Shown here piece by piece: positions 14,457-20,073 of a stretch of DNA of 20,073 bases. Every line of letters begins with the position of its first letter. Position 1 is the stretch's first letter. The translations under genes and the position numbers were made by a program. Under the pieces are notes generated by a model. The model ran no database searches. It had not been told where the DNA came from and was given only the letters and a program-made list of their open reading frames with translations. Source of the stretch: JAAYBG01 sp964411675 (GTDB lineage: Bacteria > Bacillota_I > Bacilli_A > ML615J-28 > CAG-698); the NCBI GenBank assembly GCA_964411675.1, contig CAYPLR010000029.1:1-20073 (forward strand), in the 5' to 3' direction.

Positions 14457-15854
14457 ATGGGTATAAAAATTGTAGATACCTGCCTTAGAGATGGCCATCA
14501 ATCATTATTTGCCACACGTATGACTACACCTGAAGTGTTAAGCGCGTTGGAAGAACTTGATCAAGCTGGTTATCATGCACTTGAAGTGTGGGGTGGGGCG
14601 ACATTTGATGCTTGTATTCGATTCTTAAATGAGGATCCATGGGATAGATTAAGAGAAATCAGAAAAGTTTGTAAAAACACAAAATTACAAATGCTATTCC
14701 GCGGACAAAACATTTTAGGATATAAACATTATGCTGACGATGTTGTTGATAAATTTGTTGAAAAATCAATTGAAAATGGTATCGATATTATTAGAATATT
14801 CGATGCTTTGAATGACATAAGAAATCTAAAATGTGCTGTTGATAGTACAAACAAGTGGAAAAAAGTGTTTGGACGTGGTCATTGCCAAATCGCTGTAAGC
14901 TATACAACAAGTCCAGTTCATACTGTTGATTATTTTGTTGAATTGGCAAAAGAAATCGAAGCAATGGGTGCTGACTCTCTATGCATTAAAGATATGGCGG
15001 GAGTTTTATTACCTAATGATGCTTTTGAATTAGTTTCAAGATTAAAAGCAAATACAAAATTACCAATTGAACTTCATTCTCACTGCACAGGTGGAATTGC
15101 TGAAATGACTTATATGAAAGCAATTGAAGCAGGAGTTGACATCATTGACACTGCTTTATCACCATTAAGTGGAGGAACAAGTCAACCTTCTACAGAAGCC
15201 TTTGTATATGCACTTGCTGGAACAAAATATGATACTAATATGGATATTAAGATGCTTGATAAAGCAGCTAGTAAGATGACAAAAGTTAAGGATCGCTATA
15301 TTGAAAATGGTGAATTAAATCCAAAAGCAATGACATCTAATCCAAGTATTTTGAAATATCAAGTTCCTGGTGGAATGCTTTCAAATCTAATGAGTCAATT
15401 AAAGAATCAAGGGGCTATGGATAAATACGAACAAGTTCTTCGTGAAGTTCCTAAAGTTCGTAAAGACTTAGGATATCCACCACTAGTTACACCATTATCA
15501 CAAATGGTTGGTACACAAGCAGTTATGAATGTGATGACTGGTGAACGTTATAAGATGGTACCAAAAGAAATTAATGAATATGTTAGGGGCTTATATGGAA
15601 AGACTCCAGCTCCAGTAGATCCAGAAATTTTAAAGAAAATTTTAAATGGAGGATCTGCAAAAATTATTACACATCGTCCTGCGGATGATCTAGCTCCTCA
15701 ATTTGAAGAATTAAAAGAAAAATATAAAGATTTAGTAAAATCTGATGAAGATGTTTTAACATGCGCTCTTTTTGAAAATGTTGCGGTTAAGTTCTTACAA
15801 AATAAGTACAAACCAAAAGAAGAAGCAGTTGAAATCAATCTATATATAGGGTAG
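14457..15854 (+). CDS. oadA: Oxaloacetate decarboxylase alpha subunit, carboxyltransferase domain only
   Basis: Predicted carboxyltransferase of the Na+-pumping oxaloacetate decarboxylase: it moves the carboxyl of oxaloacetate to biotin, releasing pyruvate. Length is 465 aa. The pyruvate-carboxylase/HMGL-like barrel carries DTCLRDGHQS (metal ligand Asp12), the probably carbamylated Lys178 (CIKDMAG) and HxH ligands His207/His209 (LHSHCTGG), then a conserved C-terminal segment (PGGMLSNL, YPPLVTPLSQMVGTQA). The roughly 120-residue linker and biotin domain that end the classical Klebsiella-type OadA are missing; biotin is instead carried by a separate gene at 16198. AAAGGAG lies 9 nt before the ATG. 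Transcarboxylase 5S and pyruvate carboxylase B are relatives, but the OadB neighbour decides for the decarboxylase. Confidence 0.93.
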   Translation: MGIKIVDTCLRDGHQSLFATRMTTPEVLSALEELDQAGYHALEVWGGATFDACIRFLNEDPWDRLREIRKVCKNTKLQMLFRGQNILGYKHYADDVVDKFVEKSIENGIDIIRIFDALNDIRNLKCAVDSTNKWKKVFGRGHCQIAVSYTTSPVHTVDYFVELAKEIEAMGADSLCIKDMAGVLLPNDAFELVSRLKANTKLPIELHSHCTGGIAEMTYMKAIEAGVDIIDTALSPLSGGTSQPSTEAFVYALAGTKYDTNMDIKMLDKAASKMTKVKDRYIENGELNPKAMTSNPSILKYQVPGGMLSNLMSQLKNQGAMDKYEQVLREVPKVRKDLGYPPLVTPLSQMVGTQAVMNVMTGERYKMVPKEINEYVRGLYGKTPAPVDPEILKKILNGGSAKIITHRPADDLAPQFEELKEKYKDLVKSDEDVLTCALFENVAVKFLQNKYKPKEEAVEINLYIG

Positions 15855-15863
15855 GTGAAATAA

Positions 15864-16184
15864 ATGTTATTTGGTGCATTATATACTCCAGAAGAAATTA
15901 AAAATTTTAGTGTTACAGATGGACTAGTTCCTACCTTAATAGCAATTGCAATTGTTTTTGCTGTTTTATTTATTATCATTTTATGTGTTAATTTACTGAA
16001 ATTAGCTAATAAAGAAGGAAAAACAGTTGTTGAAGAAAAGCAAGTGGAAGCTCCTAAAAAGGCTTTTACAATTGAAGATATTACTGATGAAGATATGATG
16101 GCTGCTGCTTTGGTTGCAACGATTGACTATGCTTCAGAAACAAAGAAAGATGTTAGATTATTATCTATTAAACAAATTAGTTAA
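15864..16184 (+). CDS. oadG: OadG-like gamma subunit of the decarboxylase sodium pump
   Basis: Small membrane subunit, 106 aa, predicted to anchor and assemble the decarboxylase. One hydrophobic helix spans about residues 18-42 (TLIAIAIVFAVLFIIILCV). A charged linker follows, then a C-terminal segment (ITDEDMMAAALVATIDYA, ending RLLSIKQIS) that resembles the Ala-rich tail of OadG/MmdD proteins. Identity is low, as usual for this family, so the call leans on size, topology and position between the carboxyltransferase and the biotin carrier. AGGTGA overlaps the oadA stop and lies 5 nt before the ATG, so translation is probably coupled. Confidence 0.8.
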   Translation: MLFGALYTPEEIKNFSVTDGLVPTLIAIAIVFAVLFIIILCVNLLKLANKEGKTVVEEKQVEAPKKAFTIEDITDEDMMAAALVATIDYASETKKDVRLLSIKQIS

Positions 16185-16197
16185 GGAGAAAATAGAA

Positions 16198-16599
16198 ATG
16201 AAAGTATATAAAGTAAAAGTAAATGGAAAAGTATATGAAGTAGAATTAGAGAGTGTAAGCGAACAAGTAGGAAGTGTTGTTGCTGCTCAACCAGTTCAAC
16301 CTACTCAATCAGCTCCAAAAGTTGTTGAAACTCCAAAAGTTGTTGAAACTCCAAAAGTTGTTGATACACCAAAAGTTTCTGCTGAAGGGGCAACTGTAAA
16401 AGCTCCAATGCAAGGGGTTATTCTTAGTGTCAATGTAGAAGTAGGTTCTGTAGTAAAAAAAGGACAACCAGTTGTAATTCTTGAAGCAATGAAATTAGAG
16501 AATGAAATTGTTACTCCAACTGATGGAGTTGTAAAACAAATATTAGTAAGTAAAGGACAAACCGTTAATAATCAACAACCATTAGTTGTTATTGGGTAA
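16198..16599 (+). CDS. Biotin carboxyl carrier subunit of the decarboxylase
   Basis: Biotin carrier protein, 133 aa, which shuttles the carboxyl group from the OadA-type transferase to the membrane subunit OadB. An N-terminal beta segment (MKVYKVKVNGKVYEVELE) is typical of this family. A Pro/Val/Thr/Lys linker follows (about 31-60, with three PKVVETP-like units), then a biotinyl domain with APMQG at 69-73 and the EAMKLEN motif, where Lys99 is the biotin site. I choose the ATG at 16198, which has AAGGAG 9 nt upstream; a longer frame beginning at 16114 overlaps oadG and gives an unrelated basic N-terminus. It resembles the MmdC/PycB-type separate carrier rather than the fused OadA tail. Symbol left empty because naming of split carriers differs between genomes. 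Confidence 0.93.
   Translation: MKVYKVKVNGKVYEVELESVSEQVGSVVAAQPVQPTQSAPKVVETPKVVETPKVVDTPKVSAEGATVKAPMQGVILSVNVEVGSVVKKGQPVVILEAMKLENEIVTPTDGVVKQILVSKGQTVNNQQPLVVIG
16315..16377 (+). repeat. 18-bp tandem repeats in the biotin-carrier linker
   Basis: Three 18-bp units (16315-16332, 16333-16350, 16351-16368; the first two identical) plus a partial fourth encode PKVVETP-type units of the flexible linker. Linker length could vary by slippage. Confidence 0.85.
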
Positions 16600-16605
16600 T
16601 TTAAT

Positions 16606-17754
16606 ATGGTTTGGGAACTGTTAGAAAAGTTTGCACTAGAAACAGGAATAGCTCAATTCTTCGCCGAAGGTGGATGGAAGAATCTAATCATGATTTTAGT
16701 TGCTTTATTGCTACTTTACTTAGCGATATTTAGAAAATTCGAACCATATTTATTGCTGCCTATTGCTTTTGGTATGTTGCTTGTAAACTTACCAAATAGT
16801 GAAGTATTTTTAAAAGACGCAGAAACTGGCGAGTATTCAGGATTATTAGGAGTACTGTATTTTGGAGTTAAATCAGGAATTTATCCATGCTTAATCTTCT
16901 TAGGAATTGGTGCTTCTACGGATTTCGGTCCATTAATTGCTAATCCTCGCAGTATGATATTAGGAGCTGCAGCTCAAATTGGTATTTTTATTACATTCCT
17001 TGGCGCATTAGCTTTAGGATTTGATGCAAAAGAAGCTTCATCAATCGGAATTATTGGTGGTGCTGATGGACCAACAGCTATTTTATTAACTAGTAAATTA
17101 GCTCCTCACTTATTATCAGGAATTGCAATTGCTGCATATTCATATATGGCACTTGTTCCTGTTATTCAACCTCCAATTATGAAATTGTTAACAACCAAAA
17201 AAGAACGTCTTGTAAAAATGGAACAGTTACGTGATGTATCTAAATTAGAGAGAATCCTATTCCCTATTCTAGTTACTCTAGTTGTAGTTTTGATTATTCC
17301 TTCTTGTGCTCCATTAATCGGTATGCTTATGTTAGGAAATCTAATTAAAGAATCGGGTGTTGTTCCTAATCTAGTATCTACTGCATCAAATGCTTTATTA
17401 TATATCGTTACAATCTTATTAGGCATTTGTGTAGGCGCAACAACAGATGCAACAACATTCTTATCAGTTGAAACGTTAATGATTGTAGGCCTTGGAGTAG
17501 CTGCTTTTGCTACTGCTACTGCAGCTGGTGTATTATTTGGTAAAATAATGTATATTACCTCTAAGGGTAAAGTGAATCCATTAATTGGAGCAGCTGGGGT
17601 ATCAGCAGTTCCAATGGCAGCACGTGTTGTTCAAAAAGTAGGTCAAAAAGAAGATCCAACAAATTTCTTATTGATGCATGCTATGGGACCAAACGTAGCA
17701 GGTGTTATTGGTTCAGCAATTGCTGCTGGTATTCTATTAACATTATTTGGATAA
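16606..17754 (+). CDS. oadB: Oxaloacetate decarboxylase beta subunit, Na+-pumping
   Basis: Integral membrane subunit, 382 aa, that decarboxylates carboxybiotin and exports Na+. Residues known to matter in the Klebsiella beta subunit have clear equivalents at the same spacing: Asp154 in GGADGPT (for Asp203), Tyr180 in YSYMALVP (for Tyr229), and Asn324, Gly328, Ser333 and Arg340 in NPLIGAAGVSAVPMAAR (for Asn373, Gly377, Ser382, Arg389). The N-terminal LAIFRKFEPYLLLPIAFG segment is typical too. The ATG follows the biotin-carrier stop by 6 nt and has no clear Shine-Dalgarno site, so reinitiation by the same ribosomes is likely. MmdB and GcdB are close homologs; the OadA-type transferase fixes the substrate. 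Confidence 0.95.
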   Translation: MVWELLEKFALETGIAQFFAEGGWKNLIMILVALLLLYLAIFRKFEPYLLLPIAFGMLLVNLPNSEVFLKDAETGEYSGLLGVLYFGVKSGIYPCLIFLGIGASTDFGPLIANPRSMILGAAAQIGIFITFLGALALGFDAKEASSIGIIGGADGPTAILLTSKLAPHLLSGIAIAAYSYMALVPVIQPPIMKLLTTKKERLVKMEQLRDVSKLERILFPILVTLVVVLIIPSCAPLIGMLMLGNLIKESGVVPNLVSTASNALLYIVTILLGICVGATTDATTFLSVETLMIVGLGVAAFATATAAGVLFGKIMYITSKGKVNPLIGAAGVSAVPMAARVVQKVGQKEDPTNFLLMHAMGPNVAGVIGSAIAAGILLTLFG

Positions 17755-17760
17755 AAATAA

Positions 17761-18321
17761 ATGAATTCTAAAATTAAAAAAATAACCATCGATGCGATTT
17801 TACTAGCATTATTAATTGTTGCTAGTAAAATTACCATACCAATTGGTCCAATTAACTTAACATTACAAATTTTTGTTGTTTTGGTGATATGCTTTACTGT
17901 TAATCCAATAGATGCTCTGGTTATCTTATTAACCTATATCATTATGGGATTATTTGGATTACCAGTTTTTGCTACTAATTATGCAGGAATTGGTTATATC
18001 TATATTCCCTCTTTTGGTTTCATTATCGGTTTTATGGGAATGGCAGCAACCATGTTCTTGATTAAAAGACAAAAGTTGATTGCTAGAAACAATAAATATC
18101 ACTATTTTCTAACAGCCTTAATATTAATTTTTGTGGATTATTTGTTTGGATTTTTGTATGCGGTTCTAATGATAAAGGTCTTCATGGTTATTGATTTAGA
18201 AATTTCAACTTTGCAAATTTTATTAAAATTTGTTATAATATTTATACCGTTTGACATCATAAAAGGCGTTATTGCTAGTATTGTTGGTCAAAGAATAAAT
18301 AGTAGCACTGTCCTTGAATAG
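17761..18321 (+). CDS. bioY: BioY biotin transporter, ECF substrate-binding subunit
   Basis: Predicted S component of an energy-coupling-factor transporter that takes up biotin, 186 aa, usual size, with about six membrane helices. Typical BioY segments are visible: PIGPINLTLQIFVVL near residues 23-37 and LTYIIMGLFGLPVFA followed by a Gly-rich turn and a GFIIGFMG helix. No EcfA or EcfT genes are in this window, so it must share an energising module encoded elsewhere or act alone. It begins 6 nt after the oadB stop without a clear ribosome binding site, so it is tied to the decarboxylase genes, whose carrier needs biotin. Its stop codon lies inside a terminator-like hairpin. Confidence 0.9.
   Translation: MNSKIKKITIDAILLALLIVASKITIPIGPINLTLQIFVVLVICFTVNPIDALVILLTYIIMGLFGLPVFATNYAGIGYIYIPSFGFIIGFMGMAATMFLIKRQKLIARNNKYHYFLTALILIFVDYLFGFLYAVLMIKVFMVIDLEISTLQILLKFVIIFIPFDIIKGVIASIVGQRINSSTVLE
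18211..18239 (+). promoter_or_regulatory. Possible internal promoter inside bioY, driving birA
   Basis: TTGCAA (18211-18216), a 17-bp spacer and TATAAT (18234-18239) with a TGT extension form a good sigma-A-like promoter in the 3' part of bioY. A transcript starting near 18246 would carry the hairpin at 18301 in its leader and then birA. AT-rich coding sequence can imitate promoters, so confidence is moderate. Confidence 0.45.
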
Positions 18322-18336
18322 TGCTACTTATTTTTT
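18301..18336 (+). terminator. Terminator-like hairpin at the end of bioY
   Basis: A 9-bp perfect stem (AGTAGCACT / AGTGCTACT, 10-nt loop) is followed by TATTTTTT. It contains the bioY stop and ends directly before the birA ribosome binding site, so birA needs either read-through or the internal promoter upstream. Confidence 0.75.
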
Positions 18337-18348
18337 AAGGGGGTTTTT

Positions 18349-19065
18349 ATGAAAAAAATAATCGAGTTCGATACCATTCCTTCCACAAATCTATATATAA
18401 AAGAGAATTATCGTCAATTATCTGATCAAACAGTAGTCGTTGCTAATCATCAAACAGCAGGAAGAGGTCGTCTCAGTAGAACATGGGAAGATAGCGATGA
18501 TTTACTTTTTTCTATTCTATTAAAAGATAATCTTCCCCATAACGTAGCTAATCTAAGCTTATTAACTGCTGCATCTCTATATAAAACATTGATTAAAATC
18601 CTCGACAATGTTACAATAAAATGGCCAAACGATATTCTTGTTAATAGTAAAAAACTTGCAGGGATTCTTCTAGAATCGGTTGTGATAGGTGAAAAGATTG
18701 ATTGTGTAATCATTGGAGTCGGAATTAATGTTAACACAGTAAAACTAAGTGAAAATTTGAATCATAAAGCAACTTCCATTTATCTACAAACGAATCAAAA
18801 AATAGATAAAAGAAATCTTTTAGAAAACTTCTTAGAAGAATTTTGGAGAGATTATCGATTCTACTCTAAAAATAAGAGTGATTATCTGCAAATATGTAGA
18901 GAGCATTCTTATGCAATCGGAAAAGAAGTCATAGTAACGATTGATCATCAACCAAAAAAAGCACTTGTTCTTAATATCTTAGAAAATGGTAATTTATTAT
19001 TACTGATTGATGAAGAACAGGTTGAATTAAATAGTGGAGAAATAACTCTTAAGGAGCTATATTAA
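18349..19065 (+). CDS. birA: Biotin--protein ligase, catalytic type without DNA-binding domain
   Basis: Predicted ligase that activates biotin as biotinyl-AMP and attaches it to the carrier lysine, 238 aa. The catalytic core is complete: GRGRLSRTW (38-46, biotinyl-AMP loop), KWPNDI (91-96), KLAGILLE (102-109) and a C-terminal SH3-like segment (GKEVIVTI, GNLLLLID, ELNSGEITL). The N-terminal winged helix of the E. coli-type repressor form is missing, so it should not regulate biotin genes. AAGGGGG lies 5 nt before the ATG. It follows bioY and the biotin-dependent decarboxylase, whose Lys99 carrier is the obvious substrate. Confidence 0.95.
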   Translation: MKKIIEFDTIPSTNLYIKENYRQLSDQTVVVANHQTAGRGRLSRTWEDSDDLLFSILLKDNLPHNVANLSLLTAASLYKTLIKILDNVTIKWPNDILVNSKKLAGILLESVVIGEKIDCVIIGVGINVNTVKLSENLNHKATSIYLQTNQKIDKRNLLENFLEEFWRDYRFYSKNKSDYLQICREHSYAIGKEVIVTIDHQPKKALVLNILENGNLLLLIDEEQVELNSGEITLKELY

Positions 19066-19069
19066 ATAT

Positions 19070-19642
19070 ATGAAAGAAATTTTAACTTTGTTTTTCACGT
19101 TCTTAAAAATAGGAGCTTTCACATTTGGTGGAGGTTACGCAATGATCCCGTTAATTCAACATGAAATGGTAGAAAAAAAGAAATGGATCACCAATGAAGA
19201 AATGGTTGATATCATTGCCATTGCGGAATCTACCCCTGGAGTTTTAGCTGTGAATAGTGCAACCTTTGTGGGTTACAAAATTGGAAAGTTTTGGGGTAGT
19301 TTTTTCGCAACCTTAGGAGTAATCCTTCCTTCTATGATTATCATAACAGTTATCGCTATTTTCTTTGAAGACTTCCTACAATATGAATATGTAATTTATG
19401 CGTTTAAAGGGATTAGAGCCTGCGTTGCTGCTTTGATTTTACATGCTGCTTTACGAATTGCAAAACATTTTCCGAAGACTGCCTTTAGTTACATCTTAAT
19501 TGCCATAGCTTTAGTTGCTAGTATTATCTTGCAAATTAGAACCACATATATTATTATTTTCGGCCTAGTGATTGGTATTGTATCACAAATGATTGCTTTG
19601 AAAATTAAAGAAAAGAAATCAACTAAGGAGGAAAAACTATGA
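19070..19642 (+). CDS. Short-chain ChrA-family transporter, first half
   Basis: Predicted membrane protein of the chromate transporter (CHR) family, 190 aa, the size of the short forms that work as pairs. The family signature is at the N-terminus: GAFTFGGGYAMIPLIQHEM (residues 16-34) and AESTPGVLAVNSATFVGYK (51-69), followed by four or so hydrophobic helices. Short CHR proteins usually occur as adjacent genes forming a two-protein transporter, as here, where the second copy overlaps by 4 nt. It begins 4 nt after birA; AAGGAG lies rather far (about 13 nt) from the ATG. Proven members export chromate in exchange for sulfate or similar anions, but the natural substrate in anaerobes is unclear. 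Confidence 0.9.
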   Translation: MKEILTLFFTFLKIGAFTFGGGYAMIPLIQHEMVEKKKWITNEEMVDIIAIAESTPGVLAVNSATFVGYKIGKFWGSFFATLGVILPSMIIITVIAIFFEDFLQYEYVIYAFKGIRACVAALILHAALRIAKHFPKTAFSYILIAIALVASIILQIRTTYIIIFGLVIGIVSQMIALKIKEKKSTKEEKL

Positions 19643-20073
19643 TTCTCTTGGAATTGTTCTATGTTTTCTTCTTTATTGGTTTGTTTACTATTGGTGGTGG
19701 TTATGCCATGATTCCAATGATTAAAGATGAGGTAGTCACAAGAGGTTGGATGACTATGGAAGAACTACTCAATTTCTTTGCCATTGCTGAATCTACTCCA
19801 GGTCCATTTGCTGTTAACACGGCAACCATGGTTGGCTTTAGTCAAGCGGGTATTGTAGGGGCTATCGTTGCTACGTTAAGTGTTGTTTTACCATCGTTCA
19901 TTATTATTTTAATTATTGCAAAGTTTATCACAAACTTTTTAAAGTATAAACAAGTAAAATGGGCATTAGATGGAGTGAAACCAATCGTGGTAGGCTTGAT
20001 TATTGGTGTAGTATTAAATTTAATTGTGAATAATGTACTAGGATTGACAGATATACTTGATTTGTTTAATAAA
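19639..20073 (+). CDS. Short-chain ChrA-family transporter, second half (runs off window)
   Basis: Partial gene: ATG at 19639 overlaps the previous stop as ATGA, with AAGGAGG just upstream, and the frame is open for 145 codons to the window end. The N-terminus repeats the CHR signature seen in the preceding gene: GLFTIGGGYAMIPMIKDEV and AESTPGPFAVNTATMVGFS, then VVLPSFIII and further hydrophobic stretches. It is homologous to but clearly different from its partner, as expected for the two halves of a heteromeric short-chain CHR transporter. The C-terminal end is not visible. Confidence 0.92.
   Translation, partial: MILLELFYVFFFIGLFTIGGGYAMIPMIKDEVVTRGWMTMEELLNFFAIAESTPGPFAVNTATMVGFSQAGIVGAIVATLSVVLPSFIIILIIAKFITNFLKYKQVKWALDGVKPIVVGLIIGVVLNLIVNNVLGLTDILDLFNK

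Noticed and set aside
16114..16197. Longer biotin-carrier frame starting at 16114
   Set aside because: It overlaps oadG by 71 bases and gives an unrelated basic N-terminus. ATG 16198 has a strong AAGGAG site and starts with the normal family sequence.
1..20073. Alternative genetic code with TGA as Trp
   Set aside because: Conserved Trp positions use TGG, and TGA at 19640-19642 ends a ChrA protein exactly where its partner starts.
1..20073. CRISPR arrays, insertion sequences, phage genes, tRNA or rRNA genes
   Set aside because: No spaced identical repeats of CRISPR type, transposase, integrase or structural RNA motif was seen on either strand by reading; no search could be run.

Overview
This is an AT-rich window from what is most likely a low-GC Gram-positive bacterium (Bacillota). 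The style of the genes (lipoproteins with bacterial Ig-like domains, a sodium-pumping decarboxylase, biotin uptake rather than synthesis) would suit an anaerobic, gut-type or Mollicutes/Erysipelotrichia-related lineage, but I cannot place it more precisely. The code appears standard: Trp is written TGG, and TGA ends the first ChrA gene in a tight ATGA overlap. Strong Shine-Dalgarno sites precede most genes.

Layout. (1) 24-2761, minus: two tandem MgtE magnesium transporter paralogs in one operon. (2) 2917-3822, plus: an EamA-type permease transcribed divergently from mgtE. (3) 3888-6149, plus: a large lipoprotein with about seven Ig-like (Big2) repeats and a C-terminal CHAP cysteine hydrolase domain, closed by a terminator. 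(4) 6222-9758, plus: a three-gene operon of M29 aminopeptidase, GH18 chitinase-like lipoprotein and glycerophosphodiester phosphodiesterase. It is closed by a bidirectional terminator. (5) 9777-10927, minus: a CaCA-family cation antiporter behind a yybP-ykoY-type (Mn2+) riboswitch. (6) 10937-12450, minus: an M32 carboxypeptidase interrupted by a one-base frameshift. (7) 12738-20073, plus: ATP-dependent PEP carboxykinase followed by a split-subunit oxaloacetate decarboxylase sodium pump (oadA, oadG-like, biotin carrier, oadB). BioY biotin transporter, biotin protein ligase and two short ChrA proteins follow, the second running off the window.

How the genes fit together. Region 7 reads as an energy-conserving module. 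PckA can turn PEP, CO2 and ADP into oxaloacetate and ATP. The decarboxylase then turns oxaloacetate into pyruvate and CO2 while exporting Na+. BioY brings in the biotin and BirA attaches it to the carrier subunit. Region 4 and the CHAP lipoprotein look like surface polymer degradation and scavenging. Three ion-handling loci (MgtE pair, Mn-riboswitch antiporter, Na+ pump) give the window a strong membrane-transport character.

I see no mobile element, CRISPR array, tRNA or rRNA, and no clearly new multi-gene system. The best candidates for follow-up are the Mn-riboswitch/CaCA antiporter pairing, a regularly spaced array of four direct repeats upstream of pckA, and the layout of the pckA-oad-bioY-birA cluster.
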